A DNA stretch of 64,000 nt from Prevotella sp. UBA7764 (GCA_002481295.1 DLDU01000060.1:25936-89935); one strand, 5' to 3'; shown: positions 43,281 through 53,127, counted from the stretch's first letter. Translations and numbers: made by a program. The notes: generated by a model from the letters alone, not told the origin.

Positions 43281-44858
43281 TTAAAGGGTAGTCTCCTTCC
43301 AGTAGTTCGCCAGCCACGCCGCCATCACCTGGTCGTAGCCATAGACGTCGTCGTAGCATTGCAGGATGCCATTGGCCGACGGCCATAGCGTGAAGTAAGT
43401 GATGAAGATCGGCACCCTCGGCTCCACCTTCACCCGTCCGACGAGCATGTCTCTTTTCAGCGTGTCGGCGACAGCCAGCTGCTCATCCGAGAGATCCTCC
43501 TTCTTCTTGCCTAAAGGCGACACGTCGGCCTGCATCGAGTAGGCAATCTTCTCTGCCATCTTGCTCTGTCCGTCGCCTAAGAGGAACAGCGCCAGCTCGT
43601 AGGGATGCTCCACCCTCACGCATCCGTGGCTCACTCCCCGGTCCTCCTGCTGGAAGACGCCACGAGAGGAAGTATCATGGAGATAGATCGAGAAATCGTT
43701 GTTGAACCGGAAGATTATGCGCCCCAAGGCATTGCCCTCCCCACCCTCTTGGATGACGAGATAGTCGCCGCTCTCCAGCATGGCACGGTTGCACTGCGAC
43801 ACGGGGATGTCGCGGCCCGTAGCGCGCTCACGGATGAAATAGTGCTTGCTGAGGAAATAGCCGGTGCTCAACCTGTGGGCAATGCTCTTCTTGACAATGC
43901 TCTTTGGGATGATCCACTGCGGATTCACGTCCATGCAATAGATATAACTCGACAGCAGCGGCGTCTTCGTCTCCAAAGATCCTGATGCCACCCGCATCGT
44001 CAACGACTCGTCTCCATTCACCGCCCAAAGATGATAAGCCGGGATGTTGACCAGCACGAAACGCCGGTGCTTATGGGGATAGTCGCTCAACCGCCACCGG
44101 CATCGCTCCATATTGATCAGCAGGTGCAGGGCACCGTATTTCTGTCGCATCGCCTTATCGAGATAGGTGCGACGCAAACGGAGATAATAAGGGTCAGAGG
44201 GATTCACGCTGTTCAGGAACGCCGGGAGGCTGTCGGGCTGTACGGCGCGCAAAGCCTGCTGGAAGAAAGCCCGGTCGGGATGCTCCATCTTCAAGTCGAA
44301 GAGCGTCCGATAGCCTTGAGCCTGCGAATCTGTATTTCTGAGATCCAGCCGGTTGAAGACATCTGTGGGATTGACAAAGCCAAAGCGTTGCCCGCAGACA
44401 TAGCGGAGATAAGCCTTGGTGAGGTTATATTCCAGTCGGGCCGCCACCTTGCTTGCCGTGTTGCGCTTGTCGAAGTCGAGCGACCTCATTCGCTGCAGGT
44501 CTCTTCTGATCTGCGGCATCCGGAACTTTGCCTCGCTGAAGCCGATGCTGTCCACTTCCTGCAAGTGAGCCAACAAAGTGTCGGCACGGCTGTCCACGCC
44601 TTTCCTGCTGATCCAAACGAGGGGGCGGTGACGCAGATAATAGCCTTTCACCCTACGGTCCACCAACATCGAGTCGTCGTCGTTGCGGATCATAGAGTCC
44701 AGCGCTTCCTTCACCTTAAAACTGGTAATGTGTTCTTCACGTTGACGCAGTCCATCATAGTACGATAGCGTCAACTCCGTATTCGGGTTAGGCACATGCT
44801 CACGGCATGAGCCCAACAAAATAGCGAAAAGACAAATAATTCCTATACGTCCTTTCAT
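43281..44858 (-). CDS. L,D-transpeptidase lipoprotein (YcbB-like)
   Basis: 525 residues. Lipobox LLGSC (Cys about residue 18), then a long helical N-terminal region with the YcbB-like scaffold, and the YkuD catalytic domain at about 275-440: FVLVNIPAYHLWAVNG, MRVASGSLETKTPLLSS, YLHDTSSRGVF and RGVSHGCVRVEHP with the catalytic Cys near residue 412. Such enzymes make 3-3 cross-links in peptidoglycan or attach proteins to it, and help survival under envelope stress. The pairing with an ECF sigma gene 13 bases downstream suggests joint control. Confidence 0.9.
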   Translation of the reverse strand: MKGRIGIICLFAILLGSCREHVPNPNTELTLSYYDGLRQREEHITSFKVKEALDSMIRNDDDSMLVDRRVKGYYLRHRPLVWISRKGVDSRADTLLAHLQEVDSIGFSEAKFRMPQIRRDLQRMRSLDFDKRNTASKVAARLEYNLTKAYLRYVCGQRFGFVNPTDVFNRLDLRNTDSQAQGYRTLFDLKMEHPDRAFFQQALRAVQPDSLPAFLNSVNPSDPYYLRLRRTYLDKAMRQKYGALHLLINMERCRWRLSDYPHKHRRFVLVNIPAYHLWAVNGDESLTMRVASGSLETKTPLLSSYIYCMDVNPQWIIPKSIVKKSIAHRLSTGYFLSKHYFIRERATGRDIPVSQCNRAMLESGDYLVIQEGGEGNALGRIIFRFNNDFSIYLHDTSSRGVFQQEDRGVSHGCVRVEHPYELALFLLGDGQSKMAEKIAYSMQADVSPLGKKKEDLSDEQLAVADTLKRDMLVGRVKVEPRVPIFITYFTLWPSANGILQCYDDVYGYDQVMAAWLANYWKETTL

Positions 44859-44881
44859 CAGTCATCATTCCCTCTCTAAGA

Positions 44882-45202
44882 TTATCTGAGGGCAATCTTT
44901 CTCACTACATTTCCAACCTTCACAATGTAGCAGCCTTGCGGCAAGTTGAGATGATAGCTCTTGTCCGAGCCGTCGACCCGGATATTCATCACTTTCACGC
45001 CCGTCACATTATAGATAGACAAGGTCTGCCCTGCGGCACCGGTCACGCGCAGTACCGACTCGCCGACGAGGGAAATGGTGATGGACTGGAAGTCGCTCTC
45101 CACCCTGTCCATATCAGGAACGGTAGAGATGGCCCAGCTTTTGTTTGCCCCACCCAACAGGGCAACAAGAACCATGCAAGAGACAAGTAGATATTTCTTC
45201 AT
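44882..45202 (-). CDS. Small secreted protein made almost only of a sorting-like tail
   Basis: 106 residues. Signal peptide (MKKYLLVSCMVLVALLGGANKSWA), a short linker, then a ~65-residue Ig-like domain (SITISLVGESVLRVTGAAGQTLSIYNVTGVKVMNIRVDGSDKSYHLNLPQGCYIVKVGNVVRKIALR). This is the pattern of type IX-secretion/Por C-terminal sorting domains (LSIYNVTG..V, L.LPQG.YIVKVG, K...R) but with no cargo domain. First gene of the operon with the L,D-transpeptidase, 23 bases upstream of it. Role unknown. Confidence 0.75.
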   Translation of the reverse strand: MKKYLLVSCMVLVALLGGANKSWAISTVPDMDRVESDFQSITISLVGESVLRVTGAAGQTLSIYNVTGVKVMNIRVDGSDKSYHLNLPQGCYIVKVGNVVRKIALR

Positions 45203-45225
45203 ACGCGTATGTTTTCTTCTTCTTG

Positions 45226-45257
45226 CAAAGATAAACGTTTTAAGCTACATACCGCAA
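45226..45257 (-). promoter_or_regulatory. Promoter of the envelope-stress operon
   Basis: On the minus strand TTG (45257-45255), 21 bases, TATCTTTG (45233-45226): full primary-sigma consensus in front of the tail-only protein. A separate ECF-type promoter was not recognised. Confidence 0.72.
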
Positions 45258-45309
45258 TATCTTATTGTGTATTTAGGATTTTTTAATAGCAGAATATCCT
45301 CTATTTTGA

Positions 45310-45798
45310 TCAGACCTTGTCCAGAATCAGACTGAACAGATAGTCCGAGAGGCGGTTGAGATAGATGCGGATCACATCGGGGAAACTCATTTGTCGATTC
45401 AGCGTCACAAAGCGGCGCTCGCAAGTGCGTGCCTTAGCACGGGCAAGGTGCAGGGTAGCGTCGGCAACATTCCGCCCCGGAAGCAAGAACGTGAAATGGC
45501 GATGACGGCCCACCTCCGCGATATGCGCCTCCATCTTGTCGATGGTCTGCTGCAAAGCCCGCAAGGTATCCGGCTCAGCCTTGCCATTGCTGGCCGCGAT
45601 CGTCATGACACTCGTGAGCTGACGCTGCAACGACTCAAAGGGCTCCCGCTCCCCACTCTGCGCTTTGCAGAGTCCGAGGAGAGCGTTGAGTTCATCCATC
45701 TCTCCGTTGAGCTCGATCCTCAGGTCGTCTTTTTCCACCCGTTCTCCAGTGTAGAGCGACGTCGTTCCGTGGTCTCCCGTCTTGGTTGTGATAATCAT
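45310..45798 (-). CDS. PduO-type cob(I)alamin adenosyltransferase
   Basis: 162 residues. Transfers adenosine from ATP to cob(I)alamin. The N-terminal ATP loop is TTKTGDHGTTSLYTGERVEKDDLRIELNGEMDELNALLGL; later motifs are FTFLLPGRNVADATLHLARAKARTCERR and IYLNRLSDYLFSL. The open frame extends to 46299 but only over the BtuC-like gene; the ATG at 45798 begins the family's N terminus. It lies downstream of the BtuF- and BtuC-like genes and supports their link to cobalamin. Confidence 0.93.
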   Translation of the reverse strand: MIITTKTGDHGTTSLYTGERVEKDDLRIELNGEMDELNALLGLCKAQSGEREPFESLQRQLTSVMTIAASNGKAEPDTLRALQQTIDKMEAHIAEVGRHRHFTFLLPGRNVADATLHLARAKARTCERRFVTLNRQMSFPDVIRIYLNRLSDYLFSLILDKV

Positions 45799-45842
45799 AT
45801 AACTCAGTATTAGCAGGTTAAAAATCAAATAATAAAGTCTTC

Positions 45843-46850
45843 TTAGTGCCGCTTGCCCAAGACGACATACACGATCACCGGCGCACCGATGAGTGGCGTG
45901 ATGGCGTTGAGAGGCAGCACCTCTCCGCTTCCCGGCATCGTGGTGAAGATGTTGCAGAGCAAGGCGATGGCACCGCCACACAAGATCGTCACCGGCAACA
46001 GCCGTCGATGGTCGCTCGTGCCAATCATCAGCCGGGCGATATGCGGTACCGCCAAGGCGAGAAAAGCGATCGGACCGCAGTAGGCTGTCACCACAGCAGT
46101 GAGCAGACCGGTAAGCAACAACAGCAGGTCGCGCATGCGCTGCACCTTCACGCCGAGGTTGCTGGCATAGCCCTCGCCCATGAGCAGCGCGTTGAGAGGC
46201 TTGGCAAACAACAAGGAAATGGCTGTCGTGGCAATGGTCAGGCCAGCGAACAGCGGCATCTCGTCCATCGAGACACCACCAAAACTGCCCATTCCCCACA
46301 CCGAGAAGACCTTCACACCCTGCTCTGAGGCAAAGAAGTTGAGCAGCGTGATCGCACTCGAAGCGACATAGCCCACCATCATGCCCAGGATGATCACCAT
46401 CACGCTGTTGCGTACCATGCGGCTCGCAGCCCAGACCAGAGCCGTCACCACCATAGCTCCCACAAAGGCAGAAGCCACCGACGACAAGGCACTCAGCGCG
46501 GAAGGCAGTATAGCCACCGGAGTCAGCATGACAAGGGCTACAGCAAGACTTGCCCCGCTCGTGACACCGAAGACATCAGGCGCAGCCAAGGGATTGTGGA
46601 AAACCGTCTGTAGCAGCAAGCCACTGACGGCAAGCGCGCTACCGGCCAACAGCGCCGTGATGGCCTGCGGCAGACGAGTCTGCAAGACGATATACTCCCA
46701 TGCACTCATAGACGATGGCTCGCCCAGCAGTATGCCGCCCACGGCACGCGCGGGAATATCCACGCTGCCATGAAGCAGACTCAATGCAAAAAACAGCACG
46801 ATGGCAATGAACGGCACAGCCACGCTTAGGATCCATCTCCTTTGACTCAT
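45843..46850 (-). CDS. FecCD/BtuC-type ABC transporter permease
   Basis: 335 residues with about ten membrane helices. Family motifs: RLPQAITALLAGSALAVSGLLLQTVFHNPLAAPDVFGVTSGASLAVAL and late GPIAFLALAVPHIARLM. The family imports cobalamin, haem or ferric siderophores across the inner membrane. The neighbouring cobalamin adenosyltransferase points to B12. No cognate ATPase gene (BtuD) is next to it, so the ATPase must be encoded elsewhere or supplied by another system. Five bases separate it from the BtuF-like gene upstream. Confidence 0.9.
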   Translation of the reverse strand: MSQRRWILSVAVPFIAIVLFFALSLLHGSVDIPARAVGGILLGEPSSMSAWEYIVLQTRLPQAITALLAGSALAVSGLLLQTVFHNPLAAPDVFGVTSGASLAVALVMLTPVAILPSALSALSSVASAFVGAMVVTALVWAASRMVRNSVMVIILGMMVGYVASSAITLLNFFASEQGVKVFSVWGMGSFGGVSMDEMPLFAGLTIATTAISLLFAKPLNALLMGEGYASNLGVKVQRMRDLLLLLTGLLTAVVTAYCGPIAFLALAVPHIARLMIGTSDHRRLLPVTILCGGAIALLCNIFTTMPGSGEVLPLNAITPLIGAPVIVYVVLGKRH

Positions 46851-46855
46851 GGATT

Positions 46856-47965
46856 TTAATTGTTCTCCTTTCTATAATATCTCAGTTTGTCTAACTTTGC
46901 CTGAGGATGCAACAGCTGGATGAACTCACGCAACTGCCAGTCAGGACGCCAGCTCACCTCCTCAAAGTAAGGCACCACCGAGCAGTCACACACATAGATC
47001 TGTCCAGTTTTCATAGCCTTCAGCACGCTGTAGCCCCTGCATTCCTGCAACAGCGTCCGTTTGGTCAGCGGTTGCGGGCCATTGTATTTCAGAGCCCACA
47101 CGTCGCTTTGTCCGGCCTTGGCGATGACTTGTTCCAGCGACAGAGGCAGGCTGCCGCTGTGCTGGTCGTCGGCAAAGGCATAGCGTGCGTGAGCATCACG
47201 GATCAATGCTGCTATCGTGCTCTTTCCGCCGGGCATATACCATACGTTGCCCGTCATCCGCTCAGTGATGATGCTTTTGCCCAATGGCAAACGGGCGGCA
47301 TAGCTTTTCAAACTCTGATAAGTGCTGTCCACCACATGGAACAGCGAGTCGGCACGCTCTCCACAGTCAAACAGCCGGCCATAGTAACGCATCCACTCGG
47401 CACGTCCCAATGCCGACGTCTCCATGTAGTCGGCCGCCTGGATGATAGGGATGCCCAGGCGCGAGAGCTGTGTGATCGCGGTGTTGCCCTCATAGGGACT
47501 GATGATGATGGCGTCGGGATGCAAAGCGATAATCTTCTCCACATCGGGCGACATCGAGTTTCCACAATCCACGATCTTACCAGCCTTTGCCCGCCGCTGT
47601 ATGTCGGGGATGAGGATATACTGCAAGTCGCACACGCCGACGATGCGGTCTTGCAGATGGAGATATTCCAGCAACTGACAATGTGCTGTCGTGAACACAA
47701 CCACACGTCGCAATGGCTGCAAGGTGCCGTGGACCTTTCCCTTACTGTCGCCCTTGACCAGCATCCACTGCTGCAAGACCTTGCCCTGTTGCCAAGGATC
47801 CATCACGGTGACGGAAGTCCCGTCGCCCTGATCATCCATCTTTAAAAACGTGGCATACTGCAGATCGCTCTTACCCTTGGCATCCTTAGCCCGACGGTAA
47901 GAGCAACTGCTCAGCAAACAGATGCCGATGAATATAAAGAGATAACCTTTTAGAAATTTCGTCAT
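46856..47965 (-). CDS. BtuF-like ABC substrate-binding lipoprotein
   Basis: About 369 residues from ATG 47965 (the frame opens earlier at 48046 over the previous gene's end). Lipobox LLSSC (Cys about residue 21). Two lobes: RRVVVFTTAHCQLLEYLHLQDRIVGVCDLQYI and VEKIIALHPDAIIISPYEGNTAITQLSRLGIPIIQAADYMETSALGRAEWMRYYG, joined by a helix, as in BtuF/FhuD-type proteins. Presumed to deliver cobalamin to the BtuC-like permease encoded next, on account of the adenosyltransferase; a siderophore is the alternative. No cobalamin riboswitch fits in the 46 bases upstream. Confidence 0.88.
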   Translation of the reverse strand: MTKFLKGYLFIFIGICLLSSCSYRRAKDAKGKSDLQYATFLKMDDQGDGTSVTVMDPWQQGKVLQQWMLVKGDSKGKVHGTLQPLRRVVVFTTAHCQLLEYLHLQDRIVGVCDLQYILIPDIQRRAKAGKIVDCGNSMSPDVEKIIALHPDAIIISPYEGNTAITQLSRLGIPIIQAADYMETSALGRAEWMRYYGRLFDCGERADSLFHVVDSTYQSLKSYAARLPLGKSIITERMTGNVWYMPGGKSTIAALIRDAHARYAFADDQHSGSLPLSLEQVIAKAGQSDVWALKYNGPQPLTKRTLLQECRGYSVLKAMKTGQIYVCDCSVVPYFEEVSWRPDWQLREFIQLLHPQAKLDKLRYYRKENN

Positions 47966-48011
47966 GTGTTGATTCTCAACGTTCCCTATATATAATAAGG
48001 TGTAAGCGTAA

Positions 48012-49262
48012 TCAATGGGTCCGTCTCCACCATGCAGTCTTCTCACGGCCTTTGACGGCTACGCTATTCAGACTCATATCTGATATGGTGATGCCACTGA
48101 AGGTCTTCACCTCAAACCGATGCTCATTACCATAATAAAGCGCCGTGAACAAGGTAGGGGTAGTGGCTTTGTATTTTACGACCTCATCAAGCGCGGAATG
48201 GAATGCACTCTTCAGATTAGCATTCTTGCAGAGATGGTCGACATAGCTCCCCATGTCGTAAAAGATAGGAGTATTGTAGCCGTCGAGCACCTGCACGCTG
48301 TCACGCTGCGACTCATCGAAGGTATAATTCTTATTGATTTCCTTCATCACCGTGGCCAGCTGGTCCACTTTTCGGCAATCGATGGCAGAAAGCGCGCCAC
48401 AGGGCACAGAATAATTTGAATAGAACGAGTGGAAGCCATTGACGATAGACTCATAACGGGGAGTAGAGTTGTCCAGGTAATTCCACAAAGAATAATAAGG
48501 CATGCCCATCGCCATCACCTCAGAGGTAGAGGCGATGAGATAGTTGGTGACATCTCTCAGCTCGTATGCCACTTCGATGTTGGCCATATAGCAATCATCG
48601 AAAAGAATGTATTGTGCCTTCATGCCGGACTGCCGCAAAGCCGCCGCCAAGTCTGGAATATCGAAAGCATAGTTCATGTCGGAGGCGCTTCCGAAAAAGC
48701 GCGTAGTGGTAAATGTCGGCAGCGCATCATCAGGGACGGGATAAGCCCCTGTGCCCGTTGTCGATGGCGAAAAGCGTTTAGCCGATGAAGCGGAACGGCT
48801 CCAGTCGCTCTTATAGGTCCATCCGGTACCATGCCCGCCGACGATGAGCGCATAGTTGAGTGCGTATGCGTTTTGCTGCACGTCAGAAAACACCTCTGCC
48901 ATGCCGTCGGTCGTGTCGTAGTTGTTGCCGGTGTAAGTCTTGATTGTGTTGTGCTGTATCGTTCCCGCGGAGTATTTTATCTCATACAGACTGGCCTCGC
49001 TGGGTGAAGTGGCAAAAAAGACAAGAACGCGGCCATTGATGCCTTTGTCCCTTTTGATAGCAGACTCAATGCTGTCAAGGTTTTGCTTGAGATAGGAATA
49101 GAGACTCCCTTCACTGGTAGCAGAGCCAGACCAGGGCATGAAGACGAGCACAGTCTGCGTATTGATGTCACGAACATCTACGCTATCGTCACTGCATGAG
49201 GAAAAGAGAAACGACAAAGTTCCCACGCACATGACAAGGAAAAGAAAGAGCCGATGCTTCAT
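48012..49262 (-). CDS. Clostripain-family (C11) lipoprotein peptidase
   Basis: 416 residues. Lipobox LFSSC (Cys about residue 23), then a caspase-like clan CD fold: TVLVFMPWSGSATSEGSLYSYL opens the core, the catalytic His is in ALIVGGHGTGWTY (about 145) and the catalytic Cys in YILFDDCYMANIEVAYEL (about 223). Clostripains cut after Arg. The protein is presumably on the cell surface. The BtuF-like gene starts 46 bases downstream on the same strand, so it may be co-transcribed with the cobalamin cluster. Confidence 0.87.
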   Translation of the reverse strand: MKHRLFLFLVMCVGTLSFLFSSCSDDSVDVRDINTQTVLVFMPWSGSATSEGSLYSYLKQNLDSIESAIKRDKGINGRVLVFFATSPSEASLYEIKYSAGTIQHNTIKTYTGNNYDTTDGMAEVFSDVQQNAYALNYALIVGGHGTGWTYKSDWSRSASSAKRFSPSTTGTGAYPVPDDALPTFTTTRFFGSASDMNYAFDIPDLAAALRQSGMKAQYILFDDCYMANIEVAYELRDVTNYLIASTSEVMAMGMPYYSLWNYLDNSTPRYESIVNGFHSFYSNYSVPCGALSAIDCRKVDQLATVMKEINKNYTFDESQRDSVQVLDGYNTPIFYDMGSYVDHLCKNANLKSAFHSALDEVVKYKATTPTLFTALYYGNEHRFEVKTFSGITISDMSLNSVAVKGREKTAWWRRTH

Positions 49263-49283
49263 ATAATAAACATAAAAAAGAAA

Positions 49284-49331
49284 AAGGCCCTACCCGATCC
49301 TACTCTGAGATGAATGGGACCGGATAGGGGA
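49284..49331 (-). terminator. Terminator of valS
   Basis: CCCTA.CCG.TCC-type and GG.CCGGATAGGG arms form a 13-step stem with two mismatches. On the minus strand it runs into T-rich sequence (CTTTTTCTTTTTTATG). It lies just past the valS stop. Confidence 0.75.
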
Positions 49332-49344
49332 AAATTATGGATGC

Positions 49345-52041
49345 TTATTTAGCTTTCAAATGGCTGAGCGACTCCTTCAGCGCGGCAATTTTCTCCTCGG
49401 AGTCTTGCTGCTTCTTGCGCTCACGGGCCACGACGGCCTCTGGTGCATGGGCAATGAAGTTCTCGTTGGCGAGTTTCTTCTGAATGCCAGCCAGGAAGCC
49501 TTCAAGATGCTGGAGCTCTTTCTCCTGCTTCTCGATCTCGGCCTTCACATCGATGAGGTCACCCACCGGTACTGCATACTCCTGAGTGCCGACCATGAAG
49601 ACGCTGGCGTCAGCCGACTTGTCGCTCACGGTCTCTACGCTCTCCACGTTGGCCATCTTCTTCACGATGTCGTCGTAGGCAGCATAGGGATTGGCAGCCA
49701 CAGCCTGGAGCTTCAGTGCTTTCTTCGGTGCGATATTCTTCTGGTTGCGAATGGTACGCACGCCGGAGATCACCTGCTTGACCTGCTCCATCTCGTCGCA
49801 GAGCTTCTTGTCGTCGTCGTTGGGAGCTGCGATGTTGAGCGTAGCCTTCATAATGCTCTCACCATCCTTGCGGTCATAGAGGTGCTGCCAGAGCTCCTCG
49901 GTGATGAACGGCATGAACGGATGCAGCATCTTCAGCAGATCGTCGAAGAAGTGGAGCGTAGCCTGATAGGTGGCAGTGTCGATAGGCTTGCCATATTCGG
50001 GCTTCACCATCTCGAGATACCAGCTTGAGAACTCGTCCCAGAACAGACGGTAGACGGTCATCAGTGCCTCGGAGATGCGGTAGGTCTTGAACTGGTCGTC
50101 CATGATGGCGTTGACCTCTTTCATCTTGGCAGTGAACCAGGCCACAGCCTGCTTGTTGGCCTCGGGCGTAGCCAGACTGTCATCGGTCTGCCAGCCCTGT
50201 ACGAGACGGAAGGCGTTCCAAATCTTGTTGTTGAAGTTACGGCCCTGCTCGCAGAGACTCTCGTCGAAGAGAATGTCATTGCCTGCCGGAGCGGAGAGCA
50301 TCATACCCATGCGCACGCCGTCGGCACCATACTGCTCGATGAGCTTCAACGGGTCGGGGGAGTTGCCAAGACTCTTCGACATCTTGCGGCCGAGCTTGTC
50401 GCGCACGATACCGGTGAAGTAGACATGCTTGAACGGCATCTGCCCACGATACTCGTAACCGGCCATGATCATGCGGGCCACCCAGAAGAAGATGATGTCC
50501 GGACCCGTGACAAGGTCGGATGTCGGATAATAGTATTTGATCTCGGCATTGTCGGGATGGTTGATACCGTCGAAGACGGAGATCGGCCACAGCCAGGAAG
50601 AGAACCACGTGTCAAGGCAGTCGCTCTCCTGCTCCAGGTCAGCGGCGGTCAGCGACGCGTTCTTCTCCTGGGCGAGCTTCAAAGCCTCCTCGGCAGTCTC
50701 AGCCACGACGAAGTCGCGCTTGCCGTCGGCTGTTCTGAAGTAATAAGCCGGGATGCGGTGTCCCCACCACAGCTGACGCGAGATACACCAGTCCTTGATG
50801 TTCTCCAGCCAGTGGCGATAGGTGTTCTTGTATTTCTTAGGATAGAACTCAATGTCGTCGTCCATCACCGGCGGCAGGGCGATGTCGGCGAAGTGCTGCA
50901 TCTTCAGGAACCACTGGGTGGAGAGCTTAGGCTCGATAGGCACATTGGTACGCTCGGAGAAGCCGACCTTGTTGTCATAGTCCTCGATCTTCTCCATCAG
51001 TCCGGCACTCGTCAGATCCTTGGCGATCTGCTTGCGCACGTCCATACGGTCCTGACCGACATAGAGGCCGGCAGCCTCGGAGATGGTACCGTCATCGTTG
51101 AAGATGTCGATGGTCTCCAAGTGGTGCTTCAGTCCGAGCATGTGGTCGTTGACATCGTGAGCCGGCGTGACTTTCAGACAGCCGGTACCGAACTGAATGT
51201 CGACATAACCGTCCTCGATGACGGGAATCACACGGTTCACCAGCGGCACGATGACGTGCTTGCCCTTGAGCCACGTGTTTTTCACGTCCTCGGGGTTGAT
51301 GCACATTGCCGAGTCGCCCATGATGGTCTCGGGACGTGTGGTGGCCACGACAGCGTAGTAGCCTTTCTCGTCCTTATGCATGACGTTGCCCTCGTCCTTG
51401 CGCTCGATAGACGCCTGGTCCTCGGGAGCAACATAGTATTTCAGATAATAGAGCTTGGAGTGCTCGTCCTTGTAGACGACCTCCTCGTCCGACAGTGCGG
51501 TCTGGGCTTTCGGGTCCCAGTTGACCATGCGCACGCCACGATAGATGTAGCCCTTGCGATAGAGGTCGACAAAGACCTTGATGACGCCCTTGGAGCGCGT
51601 CTCGTCCATGGTGAAAGCAGTGCGGTCCCAGTCGCAGGAGCAGCCGAGCTTGCGGAGCTGCTTGAGGATGATGCCGCCGTGCTCGCGTGTCCAGTCCCAG
51701 GCATGCTCAAGGAACTGTTCGCGCGTAAGGTCGGTCTTCTTGATGCCCTGCTCAGCGAGCTTGCCGACAACCTTGGCCTCAGTGGCGATAGAGGCGTGGT
51801 CGGTGCCGGGAACCCAGCAGGCGTTCTTTCCCTCCATGCGCGCACGGCGCACGAGGATATCCTGAATGGTGTTGTTCAGCATGTGACCCATGTGCAGCAC
51901 ACCCGTCACGTTTGGTGGGGGAATGACGATGGTATAGGGTTCGCGATTGTCAGGCTTGGAGCTGAAAAGTTTGTGGTCCAGCCAGTACTCATACCACTTC
52001 GACTCTACTTCTTTCGGGTCGTACTTACTTGCTAATTCCAT
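49345..52041 (-). CDS. valS: Valyl-tRNA synthetase
   Basis: 898 residues. Class I synthetase with [15 protein letters not shown] (HIGH motif), [15 protein letters not shown], an editing domain around 200-350, [23 protein letters not shown] (KMSKS motif), and a C-terminal coiled coil ([21 protein letters not shown] ... [14 protein letters not shown]). Normal length. A TACTTTTG -7 box on the minus strand (52089-52082) lies about 40 bases upstream, back to back with the mazG promoter. Confidence 0.97.
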   Translation of the reverse strand: MELASKYDPKEVESKWYEYWLDHKLFSSKPDNREPYTIVIPPPNVTGVLHMGHMLNNTIQDILVRRARMEGKNACWVPGTDHASIATEAKVVGKLAEQGIKKTDLTREQFLEHAWDWTREHGGIILKQLRKLGCSCDWDRTAFTMDETRSKGVIKVFVDLYRKGYIYRGVRMVNWDPKAQTALSDEEVVYKDEHSKLYYLKYYVAPEDQASIERKDEGNVMHKDEKGYYAVVATTRPETIMGDSAMCINPEDVKNTWLKGKHVIVPLVNRVIPVIEDGYVDIQFGTGCLKVTPAHDVNDHMLGLKHHLETIDIFNDDGTISEAAGLYVGQDRMDVRKQIAKDLTSAGLMEKIEDYDNKVGFSERTNVPIEPKLSTQWFLKMQHFADIALPPVMDDDIEFYPKKYKNTYRHWLENIKDWCISRQLWWGHRIPAYYFRTADGKRDFVVAETAEEALKLAQEKNASLTAADLEQESDCLDTWFSSWLWPISVFDGINHPDNAEIKYYYPTSDLVTGPDIIFFWVARMIMAGYEYRGQMPFKHVYFTGIVRDKLGRKMSKSLGNSPDPLKLIEQYGADGVRMGMMLSAPAGNDILFDESLCEQGRNFNNKIWNAFRLVQGWQTDDSLATPEANKQAVAWFTAKMKEVNAIMDDQFKTYRISEALMTVYRLFWDEFSSWYLEMVKPEYGKPIDTATYQATLHFFDDLLKMLHPFMPFITEELWQHLYDRKDGESIMKATLNIAAPNDDDKKLCDEMEQVKQVISGVRTIRNQKNIAPKKALKLQAVAANPYAAYDDIVKKMANVESVETVSDKSADASVFMVGTQEYAVPVGDLIDVKAEIEKQEKELQHLEGFLAGIQKKLANENFIAHAPEAVVARERKKQQDSEEKIAALKESLSHLKAK

Positions 52042-52111
52042 GTATTCTTATCTTTTATACCTTATTTTATAATTAATGCTGCAAAAGTACGAAAAATCCC
52101 CCGAAAATCAG

Positions 52112-52119
52112 TAACTTTG
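52112..52119 (+). promoter_or_regulatory. -7 box of mazG
   Basis: TAACTTTG, 19 bases before the GTG start of mazG; the -33 element is not well matched. Confidence 0.5.
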
Positions 52120-52138
52120 CATCAAAAAGATAAACGAA

Positions 52139-53053
52139 GTGCATACACGCGAAGAAAAATTGAGAGCTTTCGGGCGATTGCTCGATGTGCAGCACCGCCT
52201 GCGCAAGGAATGTCCCTGGGATAAGAAGCAAACCATGGAGAGCCTCCGCCCCAACACCATCGAGGAGGTTTTTGAGCTCGCCGACGCTCTGATGCGCCGC
52301 GACTACCACGAGGTGATGAAGGAGCTGGGCGATGTCATGGAGCATGTCGTCTTCTATGCGCTCATCGGCGACGAGGCCGGAGAGTTCGACATGGCGGACG
52401 TCTGCAACCGCGAGGCCGACAAGCTGATGTTCCGCCATCCGTTCATCGACTGGAACAACTCGCAAGGAGACTGGACGATCGACAACGAGCCGTTCTCGGT
52501 GTCGGCGACAGACATGACCATCAACGCCAAGGGACAAGTGGTCTACAAAGACAGCGAGGCCGACGGCAGCCAGGATACCGACAAGCCCCAGACGGCAGCC
52601 GGCGTGGAACAGACGTGGGAACAGATCAAGCAGCGTGAGCGCGACGGCAACACCAGCGTGCTCAGCGGTGTGCCAGCAGCCCTGCCCTCACTCATCAAGG
52701 CCTACCGCATTCAGGACAAAGCGCGCAACGTGGGCTTTGACTGGCAGAAGAAAGAGGACGTGTGGGACAAAGTGAAAGAGGAGATGGGCGAACTGGAGAC
52801 AGAGCTGAAGAAGGAGGACAAGGAAAACTCCACCAAAGAGCTGGGCGACTTCCTTTTCAGTGTCATCAACGCCGCACGCCTCTATCATCTCAACCCCGAC
52901 AACGCGCTGGAGCACACCAACCGCAAGTTCATCTCACGCTTCGGCTATATCGAGCAGAAAGCCAAGGAGCAAGGCAAGAGTCTCAAGGACATGACGCTCG
53001 GCGAGATGGATGCCCTTTGGAACGAGGCTAAAAGCGTGCTGAAAGACGAGTGA
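52139..53053 (+). CDS. mazG: Nucleoside triphosphate pyrophosphohydrolase
   Basis: 304 residues from a GTG start. Two MazG all-alpha domains: the first has RLRKECPWDKKQTMESLRPNTIEEVFELADALMRRDYHEVMKELGDVMEHVVFYA (E..E ... E..D metal site), the second has WDKVKEEMGELETELKKEDK...TKELGDFLFSVINAARLY. An insert of about 50 residues (about 125-175, Asp/Ser/Thr/Gln-rich) separates them and explains the extra length over E. coli MazG. It cleaves NTPs to NMP and pyrophosphate and helps clear damaged nucleotides. No ATG upstream of the motif-bearing region fits. Confidence 0.93.
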   Translation: MHTREEKLRAFGRLLDVQHRLRKECPWDKKQTMESLRPNTIEEVFELADALMRRDYHEVMKELGDVMEHVVFYALIGDEAGEFDMADVCNREADKLMFRHPFIDWNNSQGDWTIDNEPFSVSATDMTINAKGQVVYKDSEADGSQDTDKPQTAAGVEQTWEQIKQRERDGNTSVLSGVPAALPSLIKAYRIQDKARNVGFDWQKKEDVWDKVKEEMGELETELKKEDKENSTKELGDFLFSVINAARLYHLNPDNALEHTNRKFISRFGYIEQKAKEQGKSLKDMTLGEMDALWNEAKSVLKDE

Positions 53054-53127
53054 CACTGTTGCTCGAAACGGGCACTGGGCCTTTCAAGCAGAATGTTGAT
53101 TATCGAACCCTATAAAACGAAAGCAAG

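Noticed and set aside
45799-46299. N-terminal extension of the adenosyltransferase frame
   Set aside because: It is an out-of-frame reading of the BtuC-like gene; the enzyme begins at ATG 45798.
47966-48011. Possible cobalamin riboswitch before the BtuF-like gene
   Set aside because: The gap is only 46 bases and holds no B12-box-like sequence.
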